From an uncultured Bacteroidales bacterium (GTDB lineage Bacteria > Bacteroidota > Bacteroidia > Bacteroidales > UBA932), in assembly GCA_946415795.1 (NCBI GenBank), contig CAMKTW010000123.1, positions 1-5,322 on the forward strand: a DNA stretch of 5,322 nucleotides, in the 5' to 3' direction. The number at the start of each line of letters is the position of its first letter. Within the stretch, counting starts at the first letter, position 1. Shown piece by piece: positions 1 to 5,192 of this stretch. A model generated the notes under the pieces. It had not been told where the DNA came from. It made no database searches and saw only the letters and a list, made by a program, of their open reading frames with translations. The translations under genes and the position numbers were made by a program.

Positions 1-57
1 CACATTGTCAGAATGCGCCACCTTTACCTCGGGTAAAAATAGCTTTTCAGAATTTTT

Positions 58-228
58 TTACTCGTCCTTCACAATTGCGCCCATGGGGCAAACATCGGCA
101 CAGGCGCCGCACTCTGCGCACAAATCGGCATCGATGTTGTATTTATCTCCAGCAGAGATAGCGCCAACAGCGCATTCATCGATACAAGTGCCGCAAGCAG
201 CGCAATCATCAGTAATTTTGTAAGCCAT
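58..228 (-). CDS. 2[4Fe-4S] bacterial-type ferredoxin (4Fe-4S binding protein)
   Basis: A 56-residue cytoplasmic electron carrier binding two [4Fe-4S] clusters. Translation from the ATG at 228-226 begins MAYKITDDCAACGTC. It shows two tandem cluster motifs: Cys9-x2-Cys12-x2-Cys15-x3-Cys19, and Cys37-x2-Cys40-x2-Cys43-x3-Cys47 followed by Pro48. As in all such ferredoxins, the last Cys of each motif is expected to ligate the other cluster. Length and sequence match the short ferredoxins common in Bacteroidales. One oddity is that Cys19 is followed by Ala instead of the usual Pro. The start is the only ATG that gives the family N-terminus. There is no Shine-Dalgarno, only an A/T-rich leader, as usual in Bacteroidota. 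Its codons are more T-ending (GCT, GAT, ACT) than those of the neighbours, perhaps reflecting high expression. It is transcribed away from the DUF1573 operon. In many Bacteroidota I recall such a ferredoxin beside serC/serA, but nothing inside this window confirms that. The redox partner cannot be read from the sequence. Confidence 0.95.
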   Translation of the reverse strand: MAYKITDDCAACGTCIDECAVGAISAGDKYNIDADLCAECGACADVCPMGAIVKDE

Positions 229-259
229 AATGTTAGTTTTATAGTTTCGTTAGATTATA

Positions 260-292
260 CAAAGTAAAGCATTTTCTCAAAAATATTGCCAA
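260..292 (-). promoter_or_regulatory. possible Bacteroidetes promoter of the ferredoxin gene
   Basis: Reading leftward, TTACTTTG (267-260) matches the Bacteroidetes -7 consensus TAnnTTTG at 5 of its 6 fixed positions. A TTG (292-290) lies 22 bases upstream in roughly the -33 position. Transcription would start near 253, giving a leader of about 25 bases that is A/T-rich and lacks a Shine-Dalgarno. Both elements are imperfect, so this is a plausible but weak assignment. Confidence 0.35.
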
Positions 293-299
293 TTAATAG

Positions 300-307
300 T
301 ATATTTG
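300..307 (+). promoter_or_regulatory. -7 promoter element of the DUF1573-meaB-transporter operon
   Basis: TATATTTG is an exact match to the Bacteroidetes -7 consensus TAnnTTTG. It ends 21 bases before the ATG at 329, predicting a very short leader (about 15 bases, A/T-rich, no Shine-Dalgarno). No good TTTG -33 element is visible at the usual spacing; only a T-rich stretch (272-275) lies slightly too far upstream. Because the two downstream gene gaps are 4 and 3 bases, this is probably the promoter for all three genes. Confidence 0.5.
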
Positions 308-328
308 TGGATAAATAATTGTTGACAA

Positions 329-1441
329 ATGAAGATTAACGCAACAATTCCCCTGATAGTCCTGCTGTTTGCGATGTGTGCGGTCCTCCCTGCCGCAGCG
401 CAGGATAGTGACGTCCGCCCGGAAGAGGAGGTAGTGTCCTTTAACGAGAAGGTCCACGACTTCGGCGACCTGCTGCTCTCCGACAAGAGCGTCAGCTGCA
501 AGTTTGAGTTCACCAACATCAGCAAAAAGCCGATTGTGGTACACAACGTGGTTTCTAGCTGCGGATGTACAGTGCCCGAGTGGACCAGGGAGCCTGTGCG
601 CCCCGGCGGCAAAGGAGTCATTGAGGTCACATATAAAAACGACCAGGGCGCCTATCCGTTCAGCAAGTCAATCACAGCTTACATATCAGGAGTCAACCGG
701 CCGGTAATTCTCCATATAAAGGGTGTGGTATATGACAAGAAGCTCAGCCTTAAGGAGATGTACACCAATACCATCGGCGGTGTGCTCGGCACCCGCGAGA
801 AAACCCTGCTGATTGGCAATATGCTCCAGGGCAAGTCACGTACTGATGCCACCTCCGTCGCCAACCTCTCCAAAAAGCCGATAAAAGTGGAGGTGGTTTG
901 TGATGATCCCGCTCTCTCTGTGACGGTAAACCCCAATCCCGTCCCGGCGGGCAAGAAGGCGACCCTGTCATATACAGTCAATACCGCTCTTGGAGAGAAG
1001 AAGTGGGGCAGGAGTGAGTATGTCGCGTCGTTTATTATCGACGGGAAGAAGGCCGCAGAGAAAATCAAGGTGGAGGCCACTATAGCCGAGGATTTTGACA
1101 ATTACACCACCGCTATGAAAGAGAAGGCCCCGGTGGCTGGCTTTGACAAGGGGTATCTGGACCTGGGCGAGGTAGAGAAGGGGACTAAGGTGGACCACAC
1201 TATCGTGGTGAAGAACACGGGCAAGAGCCCCCTGATCATATATAAGGCAGACTCCGATGACGGACGGACCGGCATCATTACCAAGACCCCTGTGAAGATA
1301 GCGGCGGGCAAGAGTGGCGAGATAAAGATCAAATACGATACATCTACCCAGACTGGCGAATTTGTGAGCATCGTGACCCTCACTACCAACTCTCCGCTCC
1401 GCCCGCGTCTGGATTTCTTCATCAATGGATGGATAAAGTAG
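329..1441 (+). CDS. exported DUF1573 domain protein with three Ig-like (ASH-type) repeats
   Basis: A 370-residue secreted or periplasmic protein of unknown role. Residues 1-24 form a signal peptide: Lys2, a hydrophobic core at about 7-20, and an Ala-Ala-Ala|Gln25 cleavage site typical of Bacteroidota. The family is recognised from HDFG (43-46), a short strand-rich domain of about 90 residues, and the hallmark SSCGCT (76-81). The pattern recurs three times. NISKKPI (63-69) with PGGK (92-95), NLSKKPI (179-185) with PAGK (206-209), and NTGKSPL (296-302) with AAGK (325-328) each lie 27-29 residues apart and are followed by a beta strand. Only the first repeat has the Cys-Gly-Cys pair (78, 80). 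The second has a lone Cys191 and the third has Asp/Gly residues there. DUF1573 proteins are abundant in Bacteroidota and their function is not established; the fold suggests protein-protein contact. It is the first gene of the operon, 4 bases before meaB. Cys17 does not sit in a good lipobox, so a lipoprotein is unlikely. The family call is firm; no function is claimed. Confidence 0.9.
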   Translation: MKINATIPLIVLLFAMCAVLPAAAQDSDVRPEEEVVSFNEKVHDFGDLLLSDKSVSCKFEFTNISKKPIVVHNVVSSCGCTVPEWTREPVRPGGKGVIEVTYKNDQGAYPFSKSITAYISGVNRPVILHIKGVVYDKKLSLKEMYTNTIGGVLGTREKTLLIGNMLQGKSRTDATSVANLSKKPIKVEVVCDDPALSVTVNPNPVPAGKKATLSYTVNTALGEKKWGRSEYVASFIIDGKKAAEKIKVEATIAEDFDNYTTAMKEKAPVAGFDKGYLDLGEVEKGTKVDHTIVVKNTGKSPLIIYKADSDDGRTGIITKTPVKIAAGKSGEIKIKYDTSTQTGEFVSIVTLTTNSPLRPRLDFFINGWIK

Positions 1442-1445
1442 ATTT

Positions 1446-2555
1446 ATGGAGAAGCAAGGCGATTTTTTTGACGATTACAAGAACGATGATTCTGCCCTCA
1501 AGGTAAACGACGGCGTTAAGCAGCCGCCGGTGATAAACCCATATCTGGCCAACCGCCCCCCGAGACGTCCTGGCATCAGGAGCGTCGAAGAATATATGGC
1601 GGGCATCGAGGCCGGAGATACCACCATCCTGAGCCAGGCGATAACACTGGTGGAGAGCCTCTCCCCGGGCCATCGCAAGGTCGCCGGAGAGATAATTGCC
1701 CGCTGCCAGAGGATTGCGGCCGGCCGTAAGACAATGCGGATAGGCATAACAGGCGTCCCCGGTGTGGGAAAGAGTACCTTCATAGAGGCTTTCGGCAGCC
1801 ACATCACAGCCCGTGGGCACAAGCTTGCCGTGCTGGCCATAGACCCCTCGAGCGAGCGCTCCAAAGGCTCCATACTGGGCGACAAGACCCGTATGGAGAC
1901 ACTTGTGCGCGACCCCAAGGCGTTTATCCGCCCCAGCCCCAGCGCAGGTTCGCTGGGAGGTGTGGCACGCCGCACCCGCGAGACAATCCTGCTGTGCGAG
2001 GCGGCCGGTTACGACGTCATCTTCATTGAGACTGTCGGTGTCGGCCAGAGTGAGACGGCAGTCCACTCTATGACTGACTTTTTCCTGCTGCTGATGCTCT
2101 CCGGCGCCGGAGATGAGTTGCAGGGCATAAAGCGCGGCATTATGGAGATGTCGGACCTGATAGCCATCACTAAGGCCGACGGCAACAATGTGGAGAAGGC
2201 CAGGGTGGCCCGCTCGCTCTATGCAAGCGCGCTCCATCTTTTCCCGCCGACAGAGTCGGGGTGGGTGCCCACCGCGGTGACATCTTCTGCCGTTACCAGG
2301 GAGGGTCTGGATGACATAATGAAGAAGTTGGAGGAGTATTTTGAACTTGTCACCGGCAACGGATTCTATCTCAGACGCCGCCGCGAACAGGCCCGCTACT
2401 GGATGTACGAAAGTATAAACGAGTCTCTCAAGGATATGTTCTACGAGAGCGAAACAACAGGCCGTCTGCTCCCCGACTATGAGCAGGCTGTGCTTGAGGG
2501 GAAACTAGACTCCTTTGCCGCAGCAGAAGAACTGATAGCGATATACAAAGGTTAG
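1446..2555 (+). CDS. meaB: MeaB/ArgK-family GTPase, methylmalonyl-CoA mutase chaperone
   Basis: A 369-residue cytoplasmic SIMIBI-class GTPase. MeaB (human MMAA) associates with adenosylcobalamin-dependent methylmalonyl-CoA mutase, gates cofactor loading and protects the enzyme from inactivation. In Bacteroidota this serves the succinate-propionate pathway. Visible motifs are the Walker A loop GVPGVGKS (103-110), DPSSERSKGSILGDKTRM (133-150), which is diagnostic of MeaB, the ETVGVGQSE switch region (195-203), and the guanine-specificity motif TKAD (242-245, Thr in place of the more usual Asn). The N-terminal stretch with QPPVINPYL (26-34) before the helical arm matches MeaB of Bacteroides, and the C-terminal part (about 305-369) is the helical dimerisation region. 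Length is normal for the group. The start ATG is 4 bases after the DUF1573 stop and its stop is 3 bases before the transporter, so it is co-transcribed with both. The mutase genes mutA/mutB are not in the window. The older name ArgK (arginine transport kinase) is not supported for this family. Confidence 0.96.
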   Translation: MEKQGDFFDDYKNDDSALKVNDGVKQPPVINPYLANRPPRRPGIRSVEEYMAGIEAGDTTILSQAITLVESLSPGHRKVAGEIIARCQRIAAGRKTMRIGITGVPGVGKSTFIEAFGSHITARGHKLAVLAIDPSSERSKGSILGDKTRMETLVRDPKAFIRPSPSAGSLGGVARRTRETILLCEAAGYDVIFIETVGVGQSETAVHSMTDFFLLLMLSGAGDELQGIKRGIMEMSDLIAITKADGNNVEKARVARSLYASALHLFPPTESGWVPTAVTSSAVTREGLDDIMKKLEEYFELVTGNGFYLRRRREQARYWMYESINESLKDMFYESETTGRLLPDYEQAVLEGKLDSFAAAEELIAIYKG

Positions 2556-2558
2556 ATT

Positions 2559-3614
2559 ATGGAAATAGTTCTGGATGCGCTGCTGAGCGCCATTCTGATC
2601 ACCGGGCTGGTCATAATAATGATGATGGTGATCGAGTGGGTCAACGTCACCTCCGACGGCCGGATGGGGGCGCACCTGGGTCGTTCCCGCTTTGGCCAGG
2701 TGCTGCTTGGCGGTTTTCTGGGGGTGATACCCGGCTGCGTCGGCGGGTTTGCGGCAGTGTCGCTCTATTCCCACGGGATGATCTCTTTTGGCGCCCTTAT
2801 TGCGATGCTGATAGCATCTTCCGGCGACGAAGCCTTTTTGATGCTGGCAATGTTCCCCGGCAAGGCGGTTCTGCTCTTTGCCGTGCTGCTTGTGGTGGGT
2901 ATAATTGCAGGTTTGTTTGTGGACCTGCTGTCTTCCTCACGCAAGGCGCCGCACACCCCCTGTGACGAGCTTTTTGAGGTGCACGGGGGCGACCGTCACG
3001 GCATCGGGGCCAGCTGGGACAACCTCAAGCGGGCATCCTGGCAGAGGATTATCCTTCTGATCGGGATAGCCTCCTTCATCATTGCACTGGCGCTGGGTAT
3101 GCTGGAGCACGACCACGAACCATCGGCAGGGGAGCACTTCAACATCTTTGACGAATACTGGATTAACCTTGTGTTTGCAGTATGCTCTCTGTTCGCCCTC
3201 TGGTTTACAGCATTCGGGAGCGACCATTTTGTGCATAGCCATCTATGGAACCACGTGGTTAAAAAGCATCTGATGCGCATCTTTCTCTGGAGTTTTGGCG
3301 CTCTGCTGCTTATAGAGACCGGTATGCACTTCTTTGACCTGGAGTCGATAGTGAAGGGTAATATACCAATCCTGATACTGCTGGCGGTGCTGATTGGCCT
3401 TATCCCGGAGTCGGGGCCGCACCTGATATTCGTGACTATGTTTGCCGGGGGACTGATCCCCTTCTCCGTGCTTCTGGCCAGCAGCATTTCACAGGACGGA
3501 CACGCCAGCCTCCCCCTTCTGGCAGAGACAAAGGCTGGTTTTCTCAAGGCAAAGATAATCAACGCCGCGGTGGCTGCGGCACTGGGTTATGGTTTATTCT
3601 TTGTTGGACTGTAA
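2559..3614 (+). CDS. putative manganese/heavy-metal exporter, ArsP_2 family (10-helix membrane protein)
   Basis: A 351-residue inner-membrane protein with about ten hydrophobic segments, at roughly 5-25, 48-70, 75-98, 102-124, 164-182, 201-219, 240-258, 268-284, 286-308 and 333-350. It resembles the family annotated as putative 10TM heavy-metal exporter, arsenic efflux protein or putative manganese transporter. The two halves resemble each other: GVIPGCVGGF (55-64) followed by SHGMISFGALIA (71-82) and SSGDEA (87-92) recurs as GLIPESGPHL (280-289), AGGLIPFSVLLA (296-307) and SQDGHA (311-316). Conserved charged or polar residues in these re-entrant-like segments (Asp90, Glu91, Glu284, His288, Asp313, His315) are plausible metal-site candidates. 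A central region is His-rich: HDHE (184-187), His193, and His223, 226, 228, 232 and 237. Third gene of the operon, 3 bases after meaB. Its stop is only 5 bases from that of the convergent glycosyltransferase. Substrate and direction of transport cannot be read from sequence. No Mn-sensing riboswitch or regulator gene is visible. Confidence 0.82.
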   Translation: MEIVLDALLSAILITGLVIIMMMVIEWVNVTSDGRMGAHLGRSRFGQVLLGGFLGVIPGCVGGFAAVSLYSHGMISFGALIAMLIASSGDEAFLMLAMFPGKAVLLFAVLLVVGIIAGLFVDLLSSSRKAPHTPCDELFEVHGGDRHGIGASWDNLKRASWQRIILLIGIASFIIALALGMLEHDHEPSAGEHFNIFDEYWINLVFAVCSLFALWFTAFGSDHFVHSHLWNHVVKKHLMRIFLWSFGALLLIETGMHFFDLESIVKGNIPILILLAVLIGLIPESGPHLIFVTMFAGGLIPFSVLLASSISQDGHASLPLLAETKAGFLKAKIINAAVAAALGYGLFFVGL

Positions 3615-3619
3615 GGCGG

Positions 3620-4570
3620 CTAAAATCTCTCCCTGACATTGTAAACATTCCTGCCGGCGGAATTTCGGGAGATAAGCTCTGCAACGAATCCGGTCAGGAA
3701 CAGCATTACGCCAATCATAAGGCATACGATGGCGGCGTAGAACAGCGGCTGGTCGGCCACCTGGCGGAAGGCGAGGCCGTGGCTCTGACGGACAAGCTTC
3801 TCCACGATGAGCCACACGGAGCATATCAGGCCCGCCAGGAACATCAGCGTGCCGACAACCCCGAACAGGTGCATAGGCTTGCGGCCGAACTTCTGGAGGA
3901 ATGATATGGTCATCAGGTCCAGGAATCCGTTCATAAACCGTTCCATACCGAATTTGCTGGAGCCGTACTTGCGCGCCTGGTGCCTGACTACTTTCTCGCC
4001 GATCTTCTCAAATCCGGCGTTCTTTGCCAGATATGGGATAAAGCGGTGCATCTCTCCATATACCTCTATGCTCTTGACCACCTCGCCGCGGTAGGCCTTC
4101 AGACCGCAGTTCATATCGTGCAGTTTGATGCCGGTCACCTTGCGGGCGGCCCAGTTGTATATCTTGGAGGGGATATTCTTGGTGAGCTTGTTGTCGTAGC
4201 GCTTCTTTTTCCAGCCGGAGACCAGGTCGTAGTCCTCTTCGCGTATCATCCGTATCATTTCCGGGATCTCGGCAGGATCGTCCTGCAGGTCGGCGTCCAT
4301 TGTTACCACGATGTCGCCCTGCGCAGCCTCGAATCCGCAGTAGAGGGCGGCCGACTTGCCGTAGTTGCGGCGGAAGCGGATGCCGTGTATCCGGCCGTAC
4401 TCCTTCTTAAGAGACAGGATTCTATCCCAGGAGCCGTCGGTGCTGCCGTCGTCCACCATTATTATCTCATATTCGCATCCGGTACCATCCAGGGTGGAAT
4501 TGATGCCGGAGACGAGTTCTGTAAGCGACTCCTCCTCGTTAAAAAGGGATATGACTATAGACAGGTCCAT
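3620..4570 (-). CDS. GtrB/ArnC/Dpm1-like family 2 glycosyltransferase, membrane-anchored
   Basis: A 316-residue GT-A fold enzyme likely moving a sugar from a nucleotide donor to polyprenyl phosphate at the cytoplasmic face of the inner membrane. Residues 1-230 form the catalytic domain: SIVISLFNEEESL (4-16), the nucleotide-binding VDDGSTD (39-45), the metal-binding DAD motif (92-94) within DADLQDDP, then the family-typical DMNCGLKAYR (152-161) and RKYGSSKF (200-207). Two membrane helices follow at about 235-258 and 275-298, the arrangement of the GtrB/ArnC/DPM1 group, with a short charged tail. I chose the ATG at 4570-4568, which gives MDLSIVISL. A TTG immediately before it (4573-4571) abuts the upstream stop and is a less likely start. 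It lies 3 bases after the DUF4199 gene and is presumably co-transcribed with it. No signal at the 3' end looks like a strong terminator. The sugar (mannose, glucose or an aminosugar) and the final glycan cannot be inferred. Confidence 0.9.
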   Translation of the reverse strand: MDLSIVISLFNEEESLTELVSGINSTLDGTGCEYEIIMVDDGSTDGSWDRILSLKKEYGRIHGIRFRRNYGKSAALYCGFEAAQGDIVVTMDADLQDDPAEIPEMIRMIREEDYDLVSGWKKKRYDNKLTKNIPSKIYNWAARKVTGIKLHDMNCGLKAYRGEVVKSIEVYGEMHRFIPYLAKNAGFEKIGEKVVRHQARKYGSSKFGMERFMNGFLDLMTISFLQKFGRKPMHLFGVVGTLMFLAGLICSVWLIVEKLVRQSHGLAFRQVADQPLFYAAIVCLMIGVMLFLTGFVAELISRNSAGRNVYNVRERF

Positions 4571-4573
4571 CAA

Positions 4574-5104
4574 TTAAGCGAGTTCGTCCTCTTCCTGCCG
4601 GCCATCTTCGCCAAAGATGTCTTTCTTGCGGATGGAGGAGTTGGCGATAGCGGCCACGATAAGCCCGAAGACGAAGTCCTTGATAAAAGTGGAGAAGAAG
4701 GCTATGCGGGGGTAGTGATCCATCATACGCTCCATTATGCCCTGGCTGTCAGAGGGGAACATACTCATTGACTGTGCCATTGCTTCATCGATCTGCTCCA
4801 TCAGGCCGGGGAACAGCCAGGCAATGGCAGCAGCATCGTAGAATGCGCATACCAGGGAAGAGAGCAGTACCGTGCAGATTGCAAAGCCCATAGGGCTCTC
4901 GCCGGTGGTGGCGGCATACTGCTTCATAAAGGTTATAAGCAGCCATACTGAGGCCACGGTGCGCACCAGGAAAGCCAGCAGGCTTGCAACGGCACTGCCG
5001 GGAAAGATGTATGTGATTGTGTTGCAGACAATAGTTACCAGTGCCAGCAGCAATCCTTTCACTGCGGCCTGACTCCATTTGTATCCGTTGCCAAATTCGC
5101 TCAT
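4574..5104 (-). CDS. DUF4199-type four-helix membrane protein
   Basis: A 176-residue inner-membrane protein. Four hydrophobic segments lie at about 13-34, 38-60, 73-98 and 134-155. Between helices 3 and 4 is a Met- and acid-rich loop (99-132), and the tail is strongly charged (159-175, rich in Lys, Asp and Glu). An even number of helices places both ends on one side; the acidic tail following Arg159-Lys161 suggests the cytoplasm. Length, topology and position directly before a family 2 glycosyltransferase match the Bacteroidota DUF4199 family, whose function is unknown. I assign it from those features, not from a sharp motif. The start is the ATG at 5104-5102 (MSEFGNGYKW). The frame stays open to a TTG at 5131, but that TTG falls inside the predicted -7 promoter box and would lie upstream of the transcript start. 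First gene of a two-gene operon, divergent from thrS. Confidence 0.78.
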   Translation of the reverse strand: MSEFGNGYKWSQAAVKGLLLALVTIVCNTITYIFPGSAVASLLAFLVRTVASVWLLITFMKQYAATTGESPMGFAICTVLLSSLVCAFYDAAAIAWLFPGLMEQIDEAMAQSMSMFPSDSQGIMERMMDHYPRIAFFSTFIKDFVFGLIVAAIANSSIRKKDIFGEDGRQEEDELA

Positions 5105-5128
5105 AGTGTTTCGTATTTGAGATTTATG

Positions 5129-5136
5129 CAAATGTA
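5129..5136 (-). promoter_or_regulatory. -7 promoter element of the DUF4199-glycosyltransferase operon
   Basis: Read leftward the bases are TACATTTG, an exact TAnnTTTG Bacteroidetes -7 box. Transcription would begin near 5122, giving a leader of about 18 bases before the ATG at 5104. No clear TTTG -33 element is present at the usual distance, which would fall around 5156-5160. The position supports the downstream ATG as the true start of DUF4199. Confidence 0.5.
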
Positions 5137-5147
5137 ATAATTTGTTT

Positions 5148-5155
5148 TAACTTTG
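5148..5155 (+). promoter_or_regulatory. -7 promoter element of thrS
   Basis: TAACTTTG is an exact match to TAnnTTTG. Transcription would start near 5160-5162, leaving a leader of about 31-33 A/T-rich bases before the thrS ATG at 5193. That is too short for a T-box, an operator-like tRNA mimic or any leader attenuator. No good -33 TTTG is seen at the normal spacing; the -33 position would fall on 5124-5128, beside the opposing -7 box. Confidence 0.5.
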
Positions 5156-5192
5156 CGCGATTGTAATAGTGGAATAACAAGTAAACAAAGAT

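Noticed and set aside
1..57. Start of another gene downstream of the ferredoxin (ATG at 5-3 on the minus strand)
   Set aside because: Only five bases remain before the window edge, so nothing can be said about a coding region there.
5..223. Plus-strand open frame of 72 codons opposite the ferredoxin
   Set aside because: The Cys motifs on the minus strand make the ferredoxin certain; the plus frame is Ser/Ala-rich and featureless.
371..385. Lipobox around Cys17 of the DUF1573 protein
   Set aside because: The residues before Cys17 (Phe-Ala-Met) do not fit a lipobox and a strong Ala-Ala-Ala|Gln cleavage site lies downstream.
1422..2237. Long open frame (271 codons) antisense to meaB
   Set aside because: It lies entirely opposite a well-conserved gene, its product is a low-complexity mix rich in His, Ala and Gly with no recognisable domain, and its openness follows from the GC-rich codon pattern of meaB.
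3564..3580. GCCGC...GCGGC hairpin near the end of the transporter gene as a terminator
   Set aside because: A 5-base stem inside coding sequence with no T tract on either strand; it reflects an Ala-rich codon run.
3647..3663. ATTCC...GGAAT hairpin near the end of the glycosyltransferase gene as a terminator for the convergent operons
   Set aside because: The stem is only 5 bases, lies within coding sequence, and is followed by just three T residues; not convincing as an intrinsic terminator.
4571..4573. TTG as the start of the glycosyltransferase
   Set aside because: The ATG immediately after it gives the usual MDLSIVISL opening; a TTG adjoining an ATG adds one residue and is unlikely to be used.
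3980..4771. Long open frame (263 codons) antisense to the glycosyltransferase and the end of DUF4199
   Set aside because: It is opposite two recognised coding regions, is rich in Val/Ala/Gly/Leu as expected from reverse-reading GC-rich codons, and has no motif or promoter box.
5102..5131. Extended N-terminus of the DUF4199 protein from a TTG at 5131
   Set aside because: The TTG overlaps an exact -7 promoter box, the nine extra residues are polar and unlike the family start, and the ATG at 5104 fits the predicted transcript.
5156..5192. T-box or other leader regulation of thrS
   Set aside because: The predicted leader is only about 30 bases with no stem-loop or T-box consensus.
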